57,799 nucleotides of DNA from Limnohabitans sp. 2KL-1. GTDB lineage: Bacteria; Pseudomonadota; Gammaproteobacteria; Burkholderiales; Burkholderiaceae_C. Shown here in pieces: positions 1-7,088 of the stretch. Within the stretch, counting starts at the first letter, position 1, and each line of letters opens with the position of its first letter. Made by a program: the position numbers and the translations under genes. Below the pieces are notes generated by a model, which ran no database searches, was not told the origin of the DNA, and saw nothing but the letters and a program-made list of their open reading frames with translations. The stretch lies in assembly GCF_003063435.1 (NCBI RefSeq), contig NZ_NESL01000014.1:1-57799 (forward strand). Direction: 5' to 3'.

Positions 1-144
1 GCAAGTGTTGGGCGCGTTGAAGGTAAAACAGCCGGAGAAAAAAGAACAGATGAAGTTGTTGTAGTGGTAAAAATTTAACCGACTCTATATAAATCAACAA
101 CTTATGACGTTTGGTGTCGAACTGGGGCGATCACGGCTTGTGTC
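1..144. other. left-edge segment, no assignable gene
   Basis: Two short readings stay open from the window edge. One ends at a TAG at 62-64, the other at a TAA at 76-78. Either could be the tail of a gene lying outside the window, and neither is long enough to identify. Downstream of the TAA, the frame of the next gene stays open through about 22 codons that look like part of that protein (see the DUF1643-like entry). Composition is visibly more AT-rich than in the housekeeping genes to the right. Confidence 0.3.
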
Positions 145-528
145 GTGATGCAGAACCCAAGCTACGCATGCGAGGACATTGCCGATAAGTCCGTACAGTT
201 CATGGAAAAGAACGTTTTCACTCGTAACCTTCCGGCCTTCATGAATGTTGAGCGTCTAATCGTTGTATATCAGTTCGCACGAGTTCAAACGAAGTCGTTT
301 GTTGGGGTCACTTCTGACATTGGAGAGAAGAACGACGCTGCTATTCGAAGAGCCATTAAGCAATCCGATATCGTGATCATTGGCTGGAGCACAAGCAACC
401 GATTTAATGAAAGACAGGCGTTTGTGCACGCAACGCTTGCCCGCAATCGTGGCAAGCAAATCTATCGAACCAGCAGCCATCCATCCCGGGGCCGATATGA
501 AGGCTTCATCCTTCCGTTTGACACCTAA
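145..528 (+). CDS. DUF1643-like protein, N-terminus possibly truncated
   Basis: This encodes about 127 residues from a GTG. It resembles the DUF1643 family in order and spacing of motifs: an MxNPS segment at residues 2-6, a hydrophobic LIVVYQFA strand near 38-45, a GEKND segment near 60-64, and DIVIIGW near 75-81. The function of the family is unknown to me. The NPS motif normally follows some 20-30 residues of strand, but here it lies almost at the first codon. The same frame stays open upstream to the TAA at 76-78 and reads family-like residues without any ATG, GTG or TTG before 145. The gene has therefore lost its start, or it begins at this GTG with a shortened first strand. No clear ribosome-binding site is visible. 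Its low GC and its position next to toxin-antitoxin genes suggest acquired DNA. Confidence 0.5.
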   Translation: MMQNPSYACEDIADKSVQFMEKNVFTRNLPAFMNVERLIVVYQFARVQTKSFVGVTSDIGEKNDAAIRRAIKQSDIVIIGWSTSNRFNERQAFVHATLARNRGKQIYRTSSHPSRGRYEGFILPFDT

Positions 529-608
529 CCATTCCATTGAGCGGATGACCAACCTGCTGCGCATGTTAGTCATAGCAATCAGCCGAAAAAAGCACGATGG
601 AGATTGAA

Positions 609-899
609 TTACCGAGTGCCACTTGCCTTCACCGCTTCAATCTCATGCGGCCCGACCGCCAGCAGCATGGCTTCAATGGGGGCTGTTTTGTGCGGTTGCA
701 GCTCATAGGCCAGCAAAGTTTCTTGGCCGTTCAGTTTGAACTTGAAGACGAAAACACCCGCGAGGTCGCCCTTCTTTTCTTCGCCCAGATGTGGATTTTG
801 AAGAATGGCCTTGATGGCTTCATCCAGTGTTTTTTTGTCGCGGGCGTGCAGTTTTTTGGCCACCCGGTTGAAGGATGGCGAGGCGCTGACTTGCAGCAT
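609..899 (-). CDS. RelE/ParE-family toxin of a type II toxin-antitoxin module
   Basis: A 96-residue protein with the RelE/ParE layout: an N-terminal strand, a basic two-helix region (FNRVAKKLHARDKKTLDEAI, about residues 10-29), then a strand-rich core (GVFVFKFKLNGQETLLAYEL) typical of the mRNA-interferase/gyrase-poison fold. Members act in the cytoplasm on ribosome-bound mRNA or on gyrase, and I cannot tell which applies here. The start overlaps the stop of the upstream antitoxin as TGATG, so translation is coupled, which is typical for such pairs. Length is normal for the family. Confidence 0.75.
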   Translation of the reverse strand: MLQVSASPSFNRVAKKLHARDKKTLDEAIKAILQNPHLGEEKKGDLAGVFVFKFKLNGQETLLAYELQPHKTAPIEAMLLAVGPHEIEAVKASGTR

Positions 900-1117
900 C
901 AGCCAAACTCATAAGGCGCAGCCAATCCGGCTTTGACTTCTTCACGCGAGAGCATGGTGTCTTGGATCAACCGCAAAGGCATGTCCGGGTTGTCGATCAC
1001 GGCTTTGCCGATGCGTGCCCAGTACTCGATTTGCCGTGGCACAGAGCGGTGCTCGGCGGCGGCGTAGGGTTTGGCGTCTTCGACCAACTCGTCAGACAGT
1101 TTCATTGCAACAGCCAT
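899..1117 (-). CDS. ParD-like antitoxin, partner of the RelE/ParE toxin
   Basis: A 72-residue protein beginning MAVAMKLSDELVEDAKPYAA with an HRSVPRQIEYWARIGKA segment, the pattern of the ParD-like antitoxin family (a ribbon-helix-helix-type DNA-binding start and a toxin-binding tail). An upstream in-frame ATG would add 11 residues, but the chosen ATG has a good GGAG ribosome-binding site about 7 nt ahead. It precedes the toxin and overlaps it by one base, so antitoxin is made first. The complex probably represses its own promoter in the gap shared with the divergent YefM/YoeB module. Confidence 0.75.
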   Translation of the reverse strand: MAVAMKLSDELVEDAKPYAAAEHRSVPRQIEYWARIGKAVIDNPDMPLRLIQDTMLSREEVKAGLAAPYEFG

Positions 1118-1234
1118 GGTGCTTCTCCGTGATGAGGTTGCATTTTGCAACCAATGGGTGGTTTGTGCAACCAGTATTCAAGCGAAAACGCTTCTTCAGC
1201 TCCGCCCACAAGAAGGGCCATGAGCTGATATAGT

Positions 1235-1252
1235 TGTACCAATAAACGTACA
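1235..1252. promoter_or_regulatory. candidate YefM operator (TGTAC ... GTACA palindrome)
   Basis: The half-sites TGTAC (1235-1239) and GTACA (1248-1252) form an inverted repeat with an 8-nt centre. It ends 11 bases before the yefM ATG and its right edge abuts the AGGAG ribosome-binding site. The E. coli YefM-YoeB complex recognises palindromes with a TGTACA core, so autoregulation is a natural reading. This is inference from the motif alone. Confidence 0.4.
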
Positions 1253-1263
1253 GGAGTGCCACC

Positions 1264-1515
1264 ATGGATGCCATGACTTACAGCACCGCTCGCGCCAATC
1301 TGGCGGGTGTGATGAACCGTGTGTGCGAGGACCACGAGCCCCTGATCATCACCCGCAATGGGGATCAATCGGTGGTGATGCTTTCGCTTGAAGATTACAA
1401 AGCGCTTGAAGAGACGGCCTATCTCTTGCGCGCGCCTGCCAATACACGGCGTTTGCTGGCGGCGGTGGGGCAACTCCATGCGGGGCAGGGCGTTGAACGC
1501 GAGTTGCTCAAGTGA
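1264..1515 (+). CDS. yefM: YefM/Phd-family antitoxin
   Basis: An 83-residue protein with the YefM pattern: MTYSTARANLAGVMNRVCEDHEPLIITRNG, then SVVMLSLEDYKALEETAYLL, followed by a flexible tail that would wrap the toxin. The N-terminal half binds DNA and the C-terminal half neutralises YoeB in this family. A CAGGAG ribosome-binding site lies 7 nt before the ATG at 1264; a second ATG three codons on is less well placed. The stop overlaps the GTG of the toxin gene. It is divergent from the ParD-like/RelE-like pair, with 146 bp between the two antitoxin starts. Confidence 0.85.
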   Translation: MDAMTYSTARANLAGVMNRVCEDHEPLIITRNGDQSVVMLSLEDYKALEETAYLLRAPANTRRLLAAVGQLHAGQGVERELLK

Positions 1516-1766
1516 GGCTCGTTTTTGCCGAGCTGGCTTGGGAGGATTACCTTTATTGGCAAAAGCAGGACCGCAAAATGGTGGACCGCATCAACAAGCT
1601 GATCGAGGCCACGGCGCGTGATCCTTTTGCAGGCGTGGGCAAGCCAGAGCCCTTGAAGCATGCGCTCTCTGGATTTTGGTCGCGCCGCATCACCGAAGAG
1701 CACCACATGGTCTATCGCGTTGAAGGTGATCAGCTGCAAATCGCCCAATTGAGGCTGCATTACTGA
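1512..1766 (+). CDS. yoeB: YoeB/Txe-family mRNA interferase toxin
   Basis: An 84-residue protein matching YoeB from end to end: FAELAWEDYLYWQKQDRKMVDRINKLI at the start, GVGKPEPLKHALSGFWSRRIT in the middle, and HHMVYRVEGDQLQIAQLRLHY at the end. The conserved Glu and Arg of the active-site region and the C-terminal His-Tyr are present. YoeB cleaves mRNA at the ribosomal A site when released from YefM. It starts at a GTG overlapping the antitoxin stop. It is intact and of family length, so the module is probably functional. hisI begins 54 bp after its stop. Confidence 0.88.
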   Translation: MRLVFAELAWEDYLYWQKQDRKMVDRINKLIEATARDPFAGVGKPEPLKHALSGFWSRRITEEHHMVYRVEGDQLQIAQLRLHY

Positions 1767-1820
1767 GTTTTGAAGGCGTTGGCCGATTGGCCAGTGCCTA
1801 CGGATTAAGATCACACCCCT

Positions 1821-2210
1821 ATGAATTGGCTAGACAAAATCAAATGGGATGACAAAGGCCTGGTGCCGGTCATTGCCCAAGAACAAGGCTCCGGCGACGT
1901 GTTGATGTTTGCCTGGATGAACCGCGAGGCGCTGCAAAAGACGGCCGAACTCAAGCGGGCGGTGTATTTCAGCCGTTCGCGCAACAAGCTGTGGTTCAAG
2001 GGCGAAGAGTCCGGCCATGTGCAGACGGTGCACGACATCCGCATCGATTGCGACAACGATGTGGTGCTGCTCAAGGTCACGCAGTTGGGTCATGAGCCCG
2101 GCATTGCCTGCCACACGGGCCGCCATAGTTGCTTTTTCCAGAGCCTGCAAGCCGATGAGTGGCAGGCGACCGATCCGGTCTTGAAAGACCCTGAAACCAT
2201 TTACAAGTAA
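1821..2210 (+). CDS. hisI: phosphoribosyl-AMP cyclohydrolase
   Basis: HisI opens the purine ring of phosphoribosyl-AMP in histidine synthesis. The 129 residues match the stand-alone enzyme. DCDND at 76-80 supplies the Mg ligands, and the cysteines at 77, 97 and 104 (CHTGRHSC, 97-104) bind the catalytic zinc. hisE follows after 4 nt as a separate gene, so this is not the fused HisIE of enterobacteria. hisF usually sits directly upstream in this group, but here a toxin-antitoxin module does. I see no strong promoter in the 54-bp gap, so transcription may depend on the island or on a weak local promoter. Confidence 0.96.
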   Translation: MNWLDKIKWDDKGLVPVIAQEQGSGDVLMFAWMNREALQKTAELKRAVYFSRSRNKLWFKGEESGHVQTVHDIRIDCDNDVVLLKVTQLGHEPGIACHTGRHSCFFQSLQADEWQATDPVLKDPETIYK

Positions 2211-2214
2211 GCCC

Positions 2215-2592
2215 ATGAGCGAACTCAATTCATCCGATACGCTGGCGCGTCTGGCCGCCATCATCGAAAGTCGCAAGGCGATCAACGGCGGCGACCCCGA
2301 AAAGAGCTATGTAGCCCGCCTGCTGCACAAAGGGCCTGACGCCTTTTTGAAGAAAATCGGCGAAGAAGCCACCGAAACCGTGATGGCCGCCAAGGATGTG
2401 GACCACGGCGGTGATGCGTCCAAGCTGGTTTACGAAGTGGCTGACTTGTGGTTTCACAGCATGATCGCGCTGGCCCACTATGGCTTGACGCCCGCCGATG
2501 TGGTCAATGAACTGGCTCGCCGCGAAGGCCTGAGCGGCCTGGAAGAAAAAGCCCTGCGCAAGGTGCAAGAGCGCGAGCGTTTGGGCGAATAA
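2215..2592 (+). CDS. hisE: phosphoribosyl-ATP pyrophosphatase
   Basis: HisE removes pyrophosphate from phosphoribosyl-ATP, the step before HisI. The 125-residue protein has the all-alpha MazG-like core: [19 protein letters not shown] (42-60) with the acidic metal-binding residues E50, E51 and E54, and YEVADLWFH (73-81) with E74 and D77. It is translated with hisI (gap of 4 nt) and followed after 3 nt by the DUF4870 membrane gene. This spacing suggests one transcript running at least to the HIT gene. Confidence 0.95.
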   Translation: MSELNSSDTLARLAAIIESRKAINGGDPEKSYVARLLHKGPDAFLKKIGEEATETVMAAKDVDHGGDASKLVYEVADLWFHSMIALAHYGLTPADVVNELARREGLSGLEEKALRKVQERERLGE

Positions 2593-2595
2593 GCC

Positions 2596-2958
2596 ATGTA
2601 CAACCAGCCCGTGGACGACAGCACCCAGACCATCAGCTGGGTCAGTTACATCCTGCACCTGATCGTGGCGGTGAGTGCCGTGATTCCCGGGGCGCAAATG
2701 GGCCCGACCTTGCTGTTGGTGGCGCTGATCATCGATCTGGTCAAAAAAGGCGACACCACAGGCTGGGAAGCCACGCATTTCAGTTATCGCATCCGCACTG
2801 TGATCTGGGCCGCCTTGCTTTACCTGGTGACTTTCCCGCTCTGGTTTTTCTTTGTCTTCCCCGGCTGGCTGGCCTGGGTGGCCATTTCCATCTGGTTTTT
2901 GTACCGCATCGTGCTGGGCATGGTGCGCTTGAACGGGCGGCGCCCGGTGACTGACTGA
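2596..2958 (+). CDS. DUF4870-type small integral membrane protein
   Basis: A 120-residue protein with three to four hydrophobic segments: about residues 14-30, 36-48, 70-92 (ending in an FFFVFPGW run) and 94-110. The arrangement fits the DUF4870 family of small inner-membrane proteins of unknown function. The hydrophilic N-terminus ends ahead of SWVSYILHLIVAV. It sits tightly between hisE and the HIT gene, a neighbourhood I associate with Burkholderiales. No catalytic motif is visible. Confidence 0.75.
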   Translation: MYNQPVDDSTQTISWVSYILHLIVAVSAVIPGAQMGPTLLLVALIIDLVKKGDTTGWEATHFSYRIRTVIWAALLYLVTFPLWFFFVFPGWLAWVAISIWFLYRIVLGMVRLNGRRPVTD

Positions 2959-2982
2959 ACACTTTTTTATTTCAAGCAAGCC

Positions 2983-3339
2983 ATGACTGTCGTTAATTGT
3001 ATTTTTTGCAAAATCATTGCGGGCCAGATCCCTTCGCGCAAGGTGCACGAGGACGAGCACGTGTTTGCTTTCCACGACATCGCTCCTTGGGCACCGGTCC
3101 ATTTTCTGATCATCCCCAAGCTGCACATCCTCTCGATGGCGCAGTTGGCCCCGGAGCATGCGGGCTTGATGGGCCACATGATGACCCTGGCTCCCAAGCT
3201 GGCCTTGCAGGAGGGCTGCAATCCTTATCCGGATGGTGGCTTCCGGATCGTGATCAATAACGGGACAGAAGGTGGGCAGGAAGTGCATCACCTGCACATG
3301 CACGTCATGGGCGGCCCGCGTCCATGGCTGCGGGGTTGA
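2983..3339 (+). CDS. HIT-family nucleotide hydrolase (HinT-like)
   Basis: 118 residues with the histidine triad HLHMH at 103-107 (VHHLHMHVMGG), the N-terminal CIFCKIIAGQIPS segment (6-18) with paired cysteines, and the FHDIAPWAPVHFLIIPK strand. HinT-type enzymes hydrolyse the phosphoramidate bond of purine nucleotide adducts such as AMP-lysine and adenylylated intermediates in the cytoplasm. Full length for the family. It lies between the his genes and tatABC. The physiological substrate cannot be read from the sequence. Confidence 0.9.
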   Translation: MTVVNCIFCKIIAGQIPSRKVHEDEHVFAFHDIAPWAPVHFLIIPKLHILSMAQLAPEHAGLMGHMMTLAPKLALQEGCNPYPDGGFRIVINNGTEGGQEVHHLHMHVMGGPRPWLRG

Positions 3340-3401
3340 GTCTGGCTTGAAAACCAGCGTCCGGGCCTCAATTCCTTGCTGGCGCAAGGCAGATCCGTTT
3401 C

Positions 3402-3423
3402 GGGGTGCGACACCCCTTAGAAT
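3402..3423 (+). promoter_or_regulatory. candidate tatA promoter -10 with an adjoining palindrome
   Basis: TAGAAT at 3418-3423 is a good -10 box 25 nt before the tatA start. Immediately upstream is a 6-bp inverted repeat, GGGGTG-CGA-CACCCC (3402-3416), filling the spacer where the -35 region would begin. No good -35 is visible (CCGTTT at the 17-nt position). The palindrome may be an activator or repressor site, or the end of a weak terminator for the upstream genes. Confidence 0.35.
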
Positions 3424-3448
3424 CCAGCAACAACGTTAGGAGATTTCC

Positions 3449-3688
3449 ATGGGTTCCTTTTCCATTTGGCACTGGCTGATCGTGCTGTTGATCGTGGTCA
3501 TGGTGTTTGGCACCAAAAAGCTCAAAAACATGGGCTCTGACTTGGGTGGTGCCGTCAAAGGCTTCAAGGACGGCATGAAAGACGGTGGCACCAAGCCCGA
3601 TGAGGCTGCGCCTGCCGCAGGTCAAGTGGCTTCTTCGGCGCAAGCTGAAAAAACCACCATCGATGTCGAAGCCAAGACCAAGTCTTGA
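3449..3688 (+). CDS. tatA: Sec-independent translocase subunit TatA
   Basis: TatA forms the size-adjustable channel of the twin-arginine system in the inner membrane. The 79 residues show the standard plan: one membrane segment ([19 protein letters not shown], about 7-25), the FG hinge, an amphipathic helix ([19 protein letters not shown]) and a polar disordered tail. A clear AGGAG precedes the ATG. tatB and tatC follow, making a complete tatABC set. The Rieske protein encoded by petA in this window is a likely client. Confidence 0.95.
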   Translation: MGSFSIWHWLIVLLIVVMVFGTKKLKNMGSDLGGAVKGFKDGMKDGGTKPDEAAPAAGQVASSAQAEKTTIDVEAKTKS

Positions 3689-3714
3689 GCGCTTGAACGA
3701 ACGAATGCTGCACT

Positions 3715-4182
3715 GTGCTTGACTTAGGCATTTCCAAGATGGCGCTGATCGGCGTCGTGGCCTTGATCGTGATCGGCCCCGAAAAGCTGCCCAAGGTGGC
3801 CCGGACCATGGGCGCCTTGCTGGGCAAGGCACAGCGCTATGTGGCCGACGTCAAGGCCGAGGTCAACCGGTCCATGGACTTGGAAGAGCTCAAGAAAATG
3901 AAAGAGACGATGGAGACGGCTGCCCGCGATGTTGAGCAGACGGTTCAGACCACCGCCTCGGATTTTGAAAAAGATTGGGCCCAAACGACGGCCGGCCTGA
4001 CTTACGACCTGCCTGAACTCGAGACGCCGCCGCCCGAATACAAACGCCCGGACAAGAACTGGCGTCTCAAGCGCGGCGCGCTGCCTCAGTGGTACAAGGC
4101 GCGCTCAGGTGTTCGCACCAAGGCCCTCTCCGGCGCGGCACGGGTGGCGCGTTACCGTCCCAAATCCCTCCATTCCCTGTGA
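3715..4182 (+). CDS. tatB: Sec-independent translocase subunit TatB
   Basis: TatB receives twin-arginine precursors together with TatC. The 155-residue protein starts at a GTG with [32 protein letters not shown], which has the single membrane helix, the Gly-Pro-Glu-Lys-Leu-Pro hinge and the amphipathic helix diagnostic of TatB. A long charged coiled region ([21 protein letters not shown]) follows, with a Pro-rich, basic C-terminal extension. The 26-nt gap after tatA and the 42-nt gap before tatC fit one operon. Confidence 0.93.
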   Translation: MLDLGISKMALIGVVALIVIGPEKLPKVARTMGALLGKAQRYVADVKAEVNRSMDLEELKKMKETMETAARDVEQTVQTTASDFEKDWAQTTAGLTYDLPELETPPPEYKRPDKNWRLKRGALPQWYKARSGVRTKALSGAARVARYRPKSLHSL

Positions 4183-4224
4183 TGGCCATGCACCTGGGGT
4201 GCTCGCTGTCCAACCCACTTCGCC

Positions 4225-5013
4225 ATGTCTGATTCCCCTTCCAAGCCCGAAGACGAACTTGCCGGTTCCGAGCAACCGTTCGTCGCGCACCTGATTGAGT
4301 TGCGTGACCGATTGATCTGGGCGGTGGCAGCGGTGGCGATTGCGGCCGCCGCTTTGGCGATTTACCCCGGCCCCGGTGAGCTGTACGACATTTTGGCTGC
4401 GCCCTTGATTGTGCATTTGCCCAAAGGTGCCACCTTGATCGCCACCTCGGTGATCTCGCCTTTCATGGTGCCCCTCAAGATTTTGCTGATGGCTGCATTC
4501 TTGATCGCTTTGCCCATGGTGCTCTATCAAGTGTGGGCCTTCATTGCGCCAGGCCTCTATGCGCACGAGAAAAAACTGGTGATGCCTCTGGTGGTGTCCA
4601 GCACCTTGCTGTTTTTCATCGGGGTGGCGTTTTGCTACTTCTTTGTGTTCGGTCAGGTGTTCAGCTTCATCCAGAGCTTTGCCCCCAAAAGCATCACGGC
4701 AGCACCAGACATTGAGGCTTACCTCAGCTTTGTGCTGACCATGTTCCTGGCTTTTGGTCTGGCTTTCGAAGTGCCGGTGGCCGTGGTGGTGCTGGCCCGC
4801 ATGGGCGTGGTCAGTGTGCAAAAACTCAAGGAGTTCCGGGGCTATTTCGTGGTGTTGGCCTTTGTGATCGCCGCTGTGGTCACGCCGCCCGATGTGGTGT
4901 CTCAGCTGGCGCTGGCCATCCCCATGTGCTTGCTTTATCAGTTGGGCATCTGGGCCGCACAGATTTTCATCAAACACACCCAGCCCCCGCAAGACCCTGA
5001 AGCCGCCGCTTGA
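4225..5013 (+). CDS. tatC: Sec-independent translocase subunit TatC
   Basis: TatC is the polytopic inner-membrane receptor for twin-arginine signal peptides. The 262-residue protein begins with the conserved cytoplasmic FVAHLIELRDRLIWAV helix. It has six membrane segments, the periplasmic FIAPGLYAHEKK motif, the FVLTMFLAFGLAFEVPV segment with the important membrane-facing Glu, and VVTPPDVVSQLALAIPMCLLYQLGI near the end. It is the last gene of the run and is closed by a strong terminator. Confidence 0.97.
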   Translation: MSDSPSKPEDELAGSEQPFVAHLIELRDRLIWAVAAVAIAAAALAIYPGPGELYDILAAPLIVHLPKGATLIATSVISPFMVPLKILLMAAFLIALPMVLYQVWAFIAPGLYAHEKKLVMPLVVSSTLLFFIGVAFCYFFVFGQVFSFIQSFAPKSITAAPDIEAYLSFVLTMFLAFGLAFEVPVAVVVLARMGVVSVQKLKEFRGYFVVLAFVIAAVVTPPDVVSQLALAIPMCLLYQLGIWAAQIFIKHTQPPQDPEAAA

Positions 5014-5024
5014 CGGCATCAGAT

Positions 5025-5064
5025 CTCCAAACAAAAGAGGCCGACAGGCCTCTTTTGTTTGGAG
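5025..5064. terminator. bidirectional intrinsic terminator between tatC and the DegS-like gene
   Basis: A perfect 18-bp stem (5025-5042 with 5047-5064) around a GACA loop. The A-rich left arm and T-rich right arm give a U tract on either strand: CTCTTTTGTTTGG reading right, and the mirror reading left. It lies between two converging genes and would terminate both. Confidence 0.9.
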
Positions 5065-5086
5065 CATGCGCACGGCCCTTCAGGTT

Positions 5087-6244
5087 TTATTTGCGTACTT
5101 TGCTGGCGGGTGGTCGTTCGGCAGGGGTCAGGCGCAGATTGACCTCGCCCTGTCGACGCCAGACATTCACCTCTGCAGATACACCAGGTTTCAAGCCTGC
5201 CACCTGGGTCAGCAATTCAGACACGTTGCGCACCGGTTGCCCCGCCACTTTGACGACCACATCGCCTGGCCGGATCCCAGCGGCAGCCGCTGGTCCGTTT
5301 TTCAGCACGCCAGTGATCACCACGCCTACAGGCAAGGTTTGGCCGGACTTGGGCAGCTGAAAGCTTTCGGCCAGCTCGGGCGACATGTCCTGCGGTTCCA
5401 CCCCGATCCAGCCCCGGATGACCTTGCCGTTTTTCAGCAGATCCTGCATCACCTGCTTGGCCGTCGAGATCGGGATGGCAAAACCGATGCCCATGCTGCC
5501 GCCCGAGCGGGAATAGATGGCGGTGTTGATGCCCATCAGGTGACCATTCACGTCGACCAGCGCCCCACCCGAGTTGCCGGGGTTGATGGCGGCGTCGGTT
5601 TGGATGAAGTTTTCGAAAGTGTTGATGCCCAGCTGGCTGCGGCCCAGGGCGCTGACGATGCCCGAGGTCACGGTCTGGCCCACGCCAAAGGGGTTGCCAA
5701 TGGCCAGCACCACATCGCCGACTTGCAGCTCTTGGGTTTGCCCCAAAACGATCACGGGCAATTTGTCGAGGGTGATTTTGAGCAGCGCCAGGTCGGTGTC
5801 GGGGTCGGTGCCAATGACTTTGGCCGCCGCCCGCCGTCCGTCGGCCAACACCACCTCGATGTCATCTGCATCTTCGATGACGTGGTTGTTGGTCAGGATA
5901 TGGCCTTGTGGACTGACGATGACGCCGCTGCCCAGACCCGCTGGATTTTGTTCTTCTTGCTCGCCATAGAAAAACCGGAACCAGGGGTCCTGGCTTTGGG
6001 GGTTCTGGCTGTTGGCCTTGCTGGTGTTGATGCTGACCACAGCGGGAGACGCCTGGCGAGCAGGTGCGCTCAGGCTGCCCGCCGGGCGGCTGAGCGGCGA
6101 GCCGATGGGGGCTTGCAGCAAGGTCATGCCATCGGCCGAGCGCTGTGCACTGCGCAGCCACTCTGGTTGCAATGTGGCCACCACAAACCAGACGGCCAGC
6201 AAAACCGTCACCCATTGGGAAAATAAAAGCCAATAACGTTTCAT
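5087..6244 (-). CDS. DegS/HtrA-like membrane-anchored serine protease
   Basis: A trypsin-fold periplasmic protease with one N-terminal anchor and one PDZ domain. From the chosen ATG (385 residues) the anchor is residues 5-25, the protease domain about 65-270 and the PDZ about 275-375. The catalytic triad is visible: His121 in TNNHVI, Asp151 in DPDTDLALL and Ser225 in NPGNSGG. A single PDZ and an uncleaved-looking anchor resemble DegS rather than DegP, but the sequence alone does not prove a sigma-E role. An ATG three codons upstream (start 6253) is possible; its ribosome-binding site would be too close. It is divergent from the Nif3-like gene. Confidence 0.9.
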   Translation of the reverse strand: MKRYWLLFSQWVTVLLAVWFVVATLQPEWLRSAQRSADGMTLLQAPIGSPLSRPAGSLSAPARQASPAVVSINTSKANSQNPQSQDPWFRFFYGEQEEQNPAGLGSGVIVSPQGHILTNNHVIEDADDIEVVLADGRRAAAKVIGTDPDTDLALLKITLDKLPVIVLGQTQELQVGDVVLAIGNPFGVGQTVTSGIVSALGRSQLGINTFENFIQTDAAINPGNSGGALVDVNGHLMGINTAIYSRSGGSMGIGFAIPISTAKQVMQDLLKNGKVIRGWIGVEPQDMSPELAESFQLPKSGQTLPVGVVITGVLKNGPAAAAGIRPGDVVVKVAGQPVRNVSELLTQVAGLKPGVSAEVNVWRRQGEVNLRLTPAERPPASKVRK

Positions 6245-6325
6245 GGTGTCCATTGTCCTAGATTCGCCGCACGGTCACAGGTGCCTTGCGCCACAATAGC
6301 CCACCCAGACAGAAAGCCTTTCGCC

Positions 6326-7078
6326 ATGACCCACGCCAAAATTCTGGGCCAGGCCTTTGACGCCTTGCTCCAGCCCGACAAGTTCCGCGATTACGGCCCT
6401 AACGGCTTGCAGGTCGAAGGTGACCGCGATGTGCAGTTGCTCGTCAGTGGGGTGACCGCCAGCCGAGCCTTGATCGAAGCGGCCATTGACGCCCAGGCCG
6501 ATGCCATCGTGGTGCACCACGGCCTGTTTTGGCGTGGCCAGGACGGGCGCGTCACGGGCTGGATGCGCGAGCGCCTGCGCTTGTTGCTCGCGCACGGCAT
6601 CCACCTGTTTGCCTACCATCTGCCCCTCGATGCCCACCCGGAGCTGGGCAACAACGCCCAACTGGCCCGCGTGCTGGGTCTGCAAGCCGATGGCCGCTTT
6701 GGCGAGCAAGACCTGGGGTTTGTGGGGGCAGGGGCGCAAACCTGGTCGGGTGCCCAGGCCTTGGCGGACCATGTGGCGGCGACCCTGGGACGCTCGGTGA
6801 TTTGCGTGGAGGGCAGCGATCGGCCCGTCAGCCGGGTGGCCTGGTGTACCGGCGGGGCGCAAGGCTATTTCGAAGCGGCCATTGCCCAGGGCGTGGACGC
6901 TTTCATCACGGGCGAAATCTCGGAGCCTCAGGCCCATTTGGCCCGAGAAACCGGCGTGGCTTTTCTGGCCTGTGGCCACCACGCCACCGAGCGTTATGGT
7001 GCGCCGGCCTTGGCCGCACATGTGGCGCAAGAGTTGGGCCTGCAGCACCGTTTCATCGAGATCGACAACCCGGCGTGA
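6326..7078 (+). CDS. Nif3-like dinuclear metal-centre protein
   Basis: About 250 residues of the NIF3/YbgI family, whose members form hexameric rings with a two-metal site. Visible signatures are AIVVHHGLFWRG near 55-66, FAYHLPLDAHPELGNNAQLA with metal-binding His and Asp, and near the end FITGEISEPQAHLA and ACGHHATERYG, which contribute further His and Glu ligands. The biochemical role is not settled in the family; a GTP cyclohydrolase link has been proposed for some members. An in-frame TTG upstream would add 15 residues, but the ATG matches the family start. pdxA follows after 10 nt. Confidence 0.88.
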   Translation: MTHAKILGQAFDALLQPDKFRDYGPNGLQVEGDRDVQLLVSGVTASRALIEAAIDAQADAIVVHHGLFWRGQDGRVTGWMRERLRLLLAHGIHLFAYHLPLDAHPELGNNAQLARVLGLQADGRFGEQDLGFVGAGAQTWSGAQALADHVAATLGRSVICVEGSDRPVSRVAWCTGGAQGYFEAAIAQGVDAFITGEISEPQAHLARETGVAFLACGHHATERYGAPALAAHVAQELGLQHRFIEIDNPA

Positions 7079-7088
7079 GGTCCTCTGC

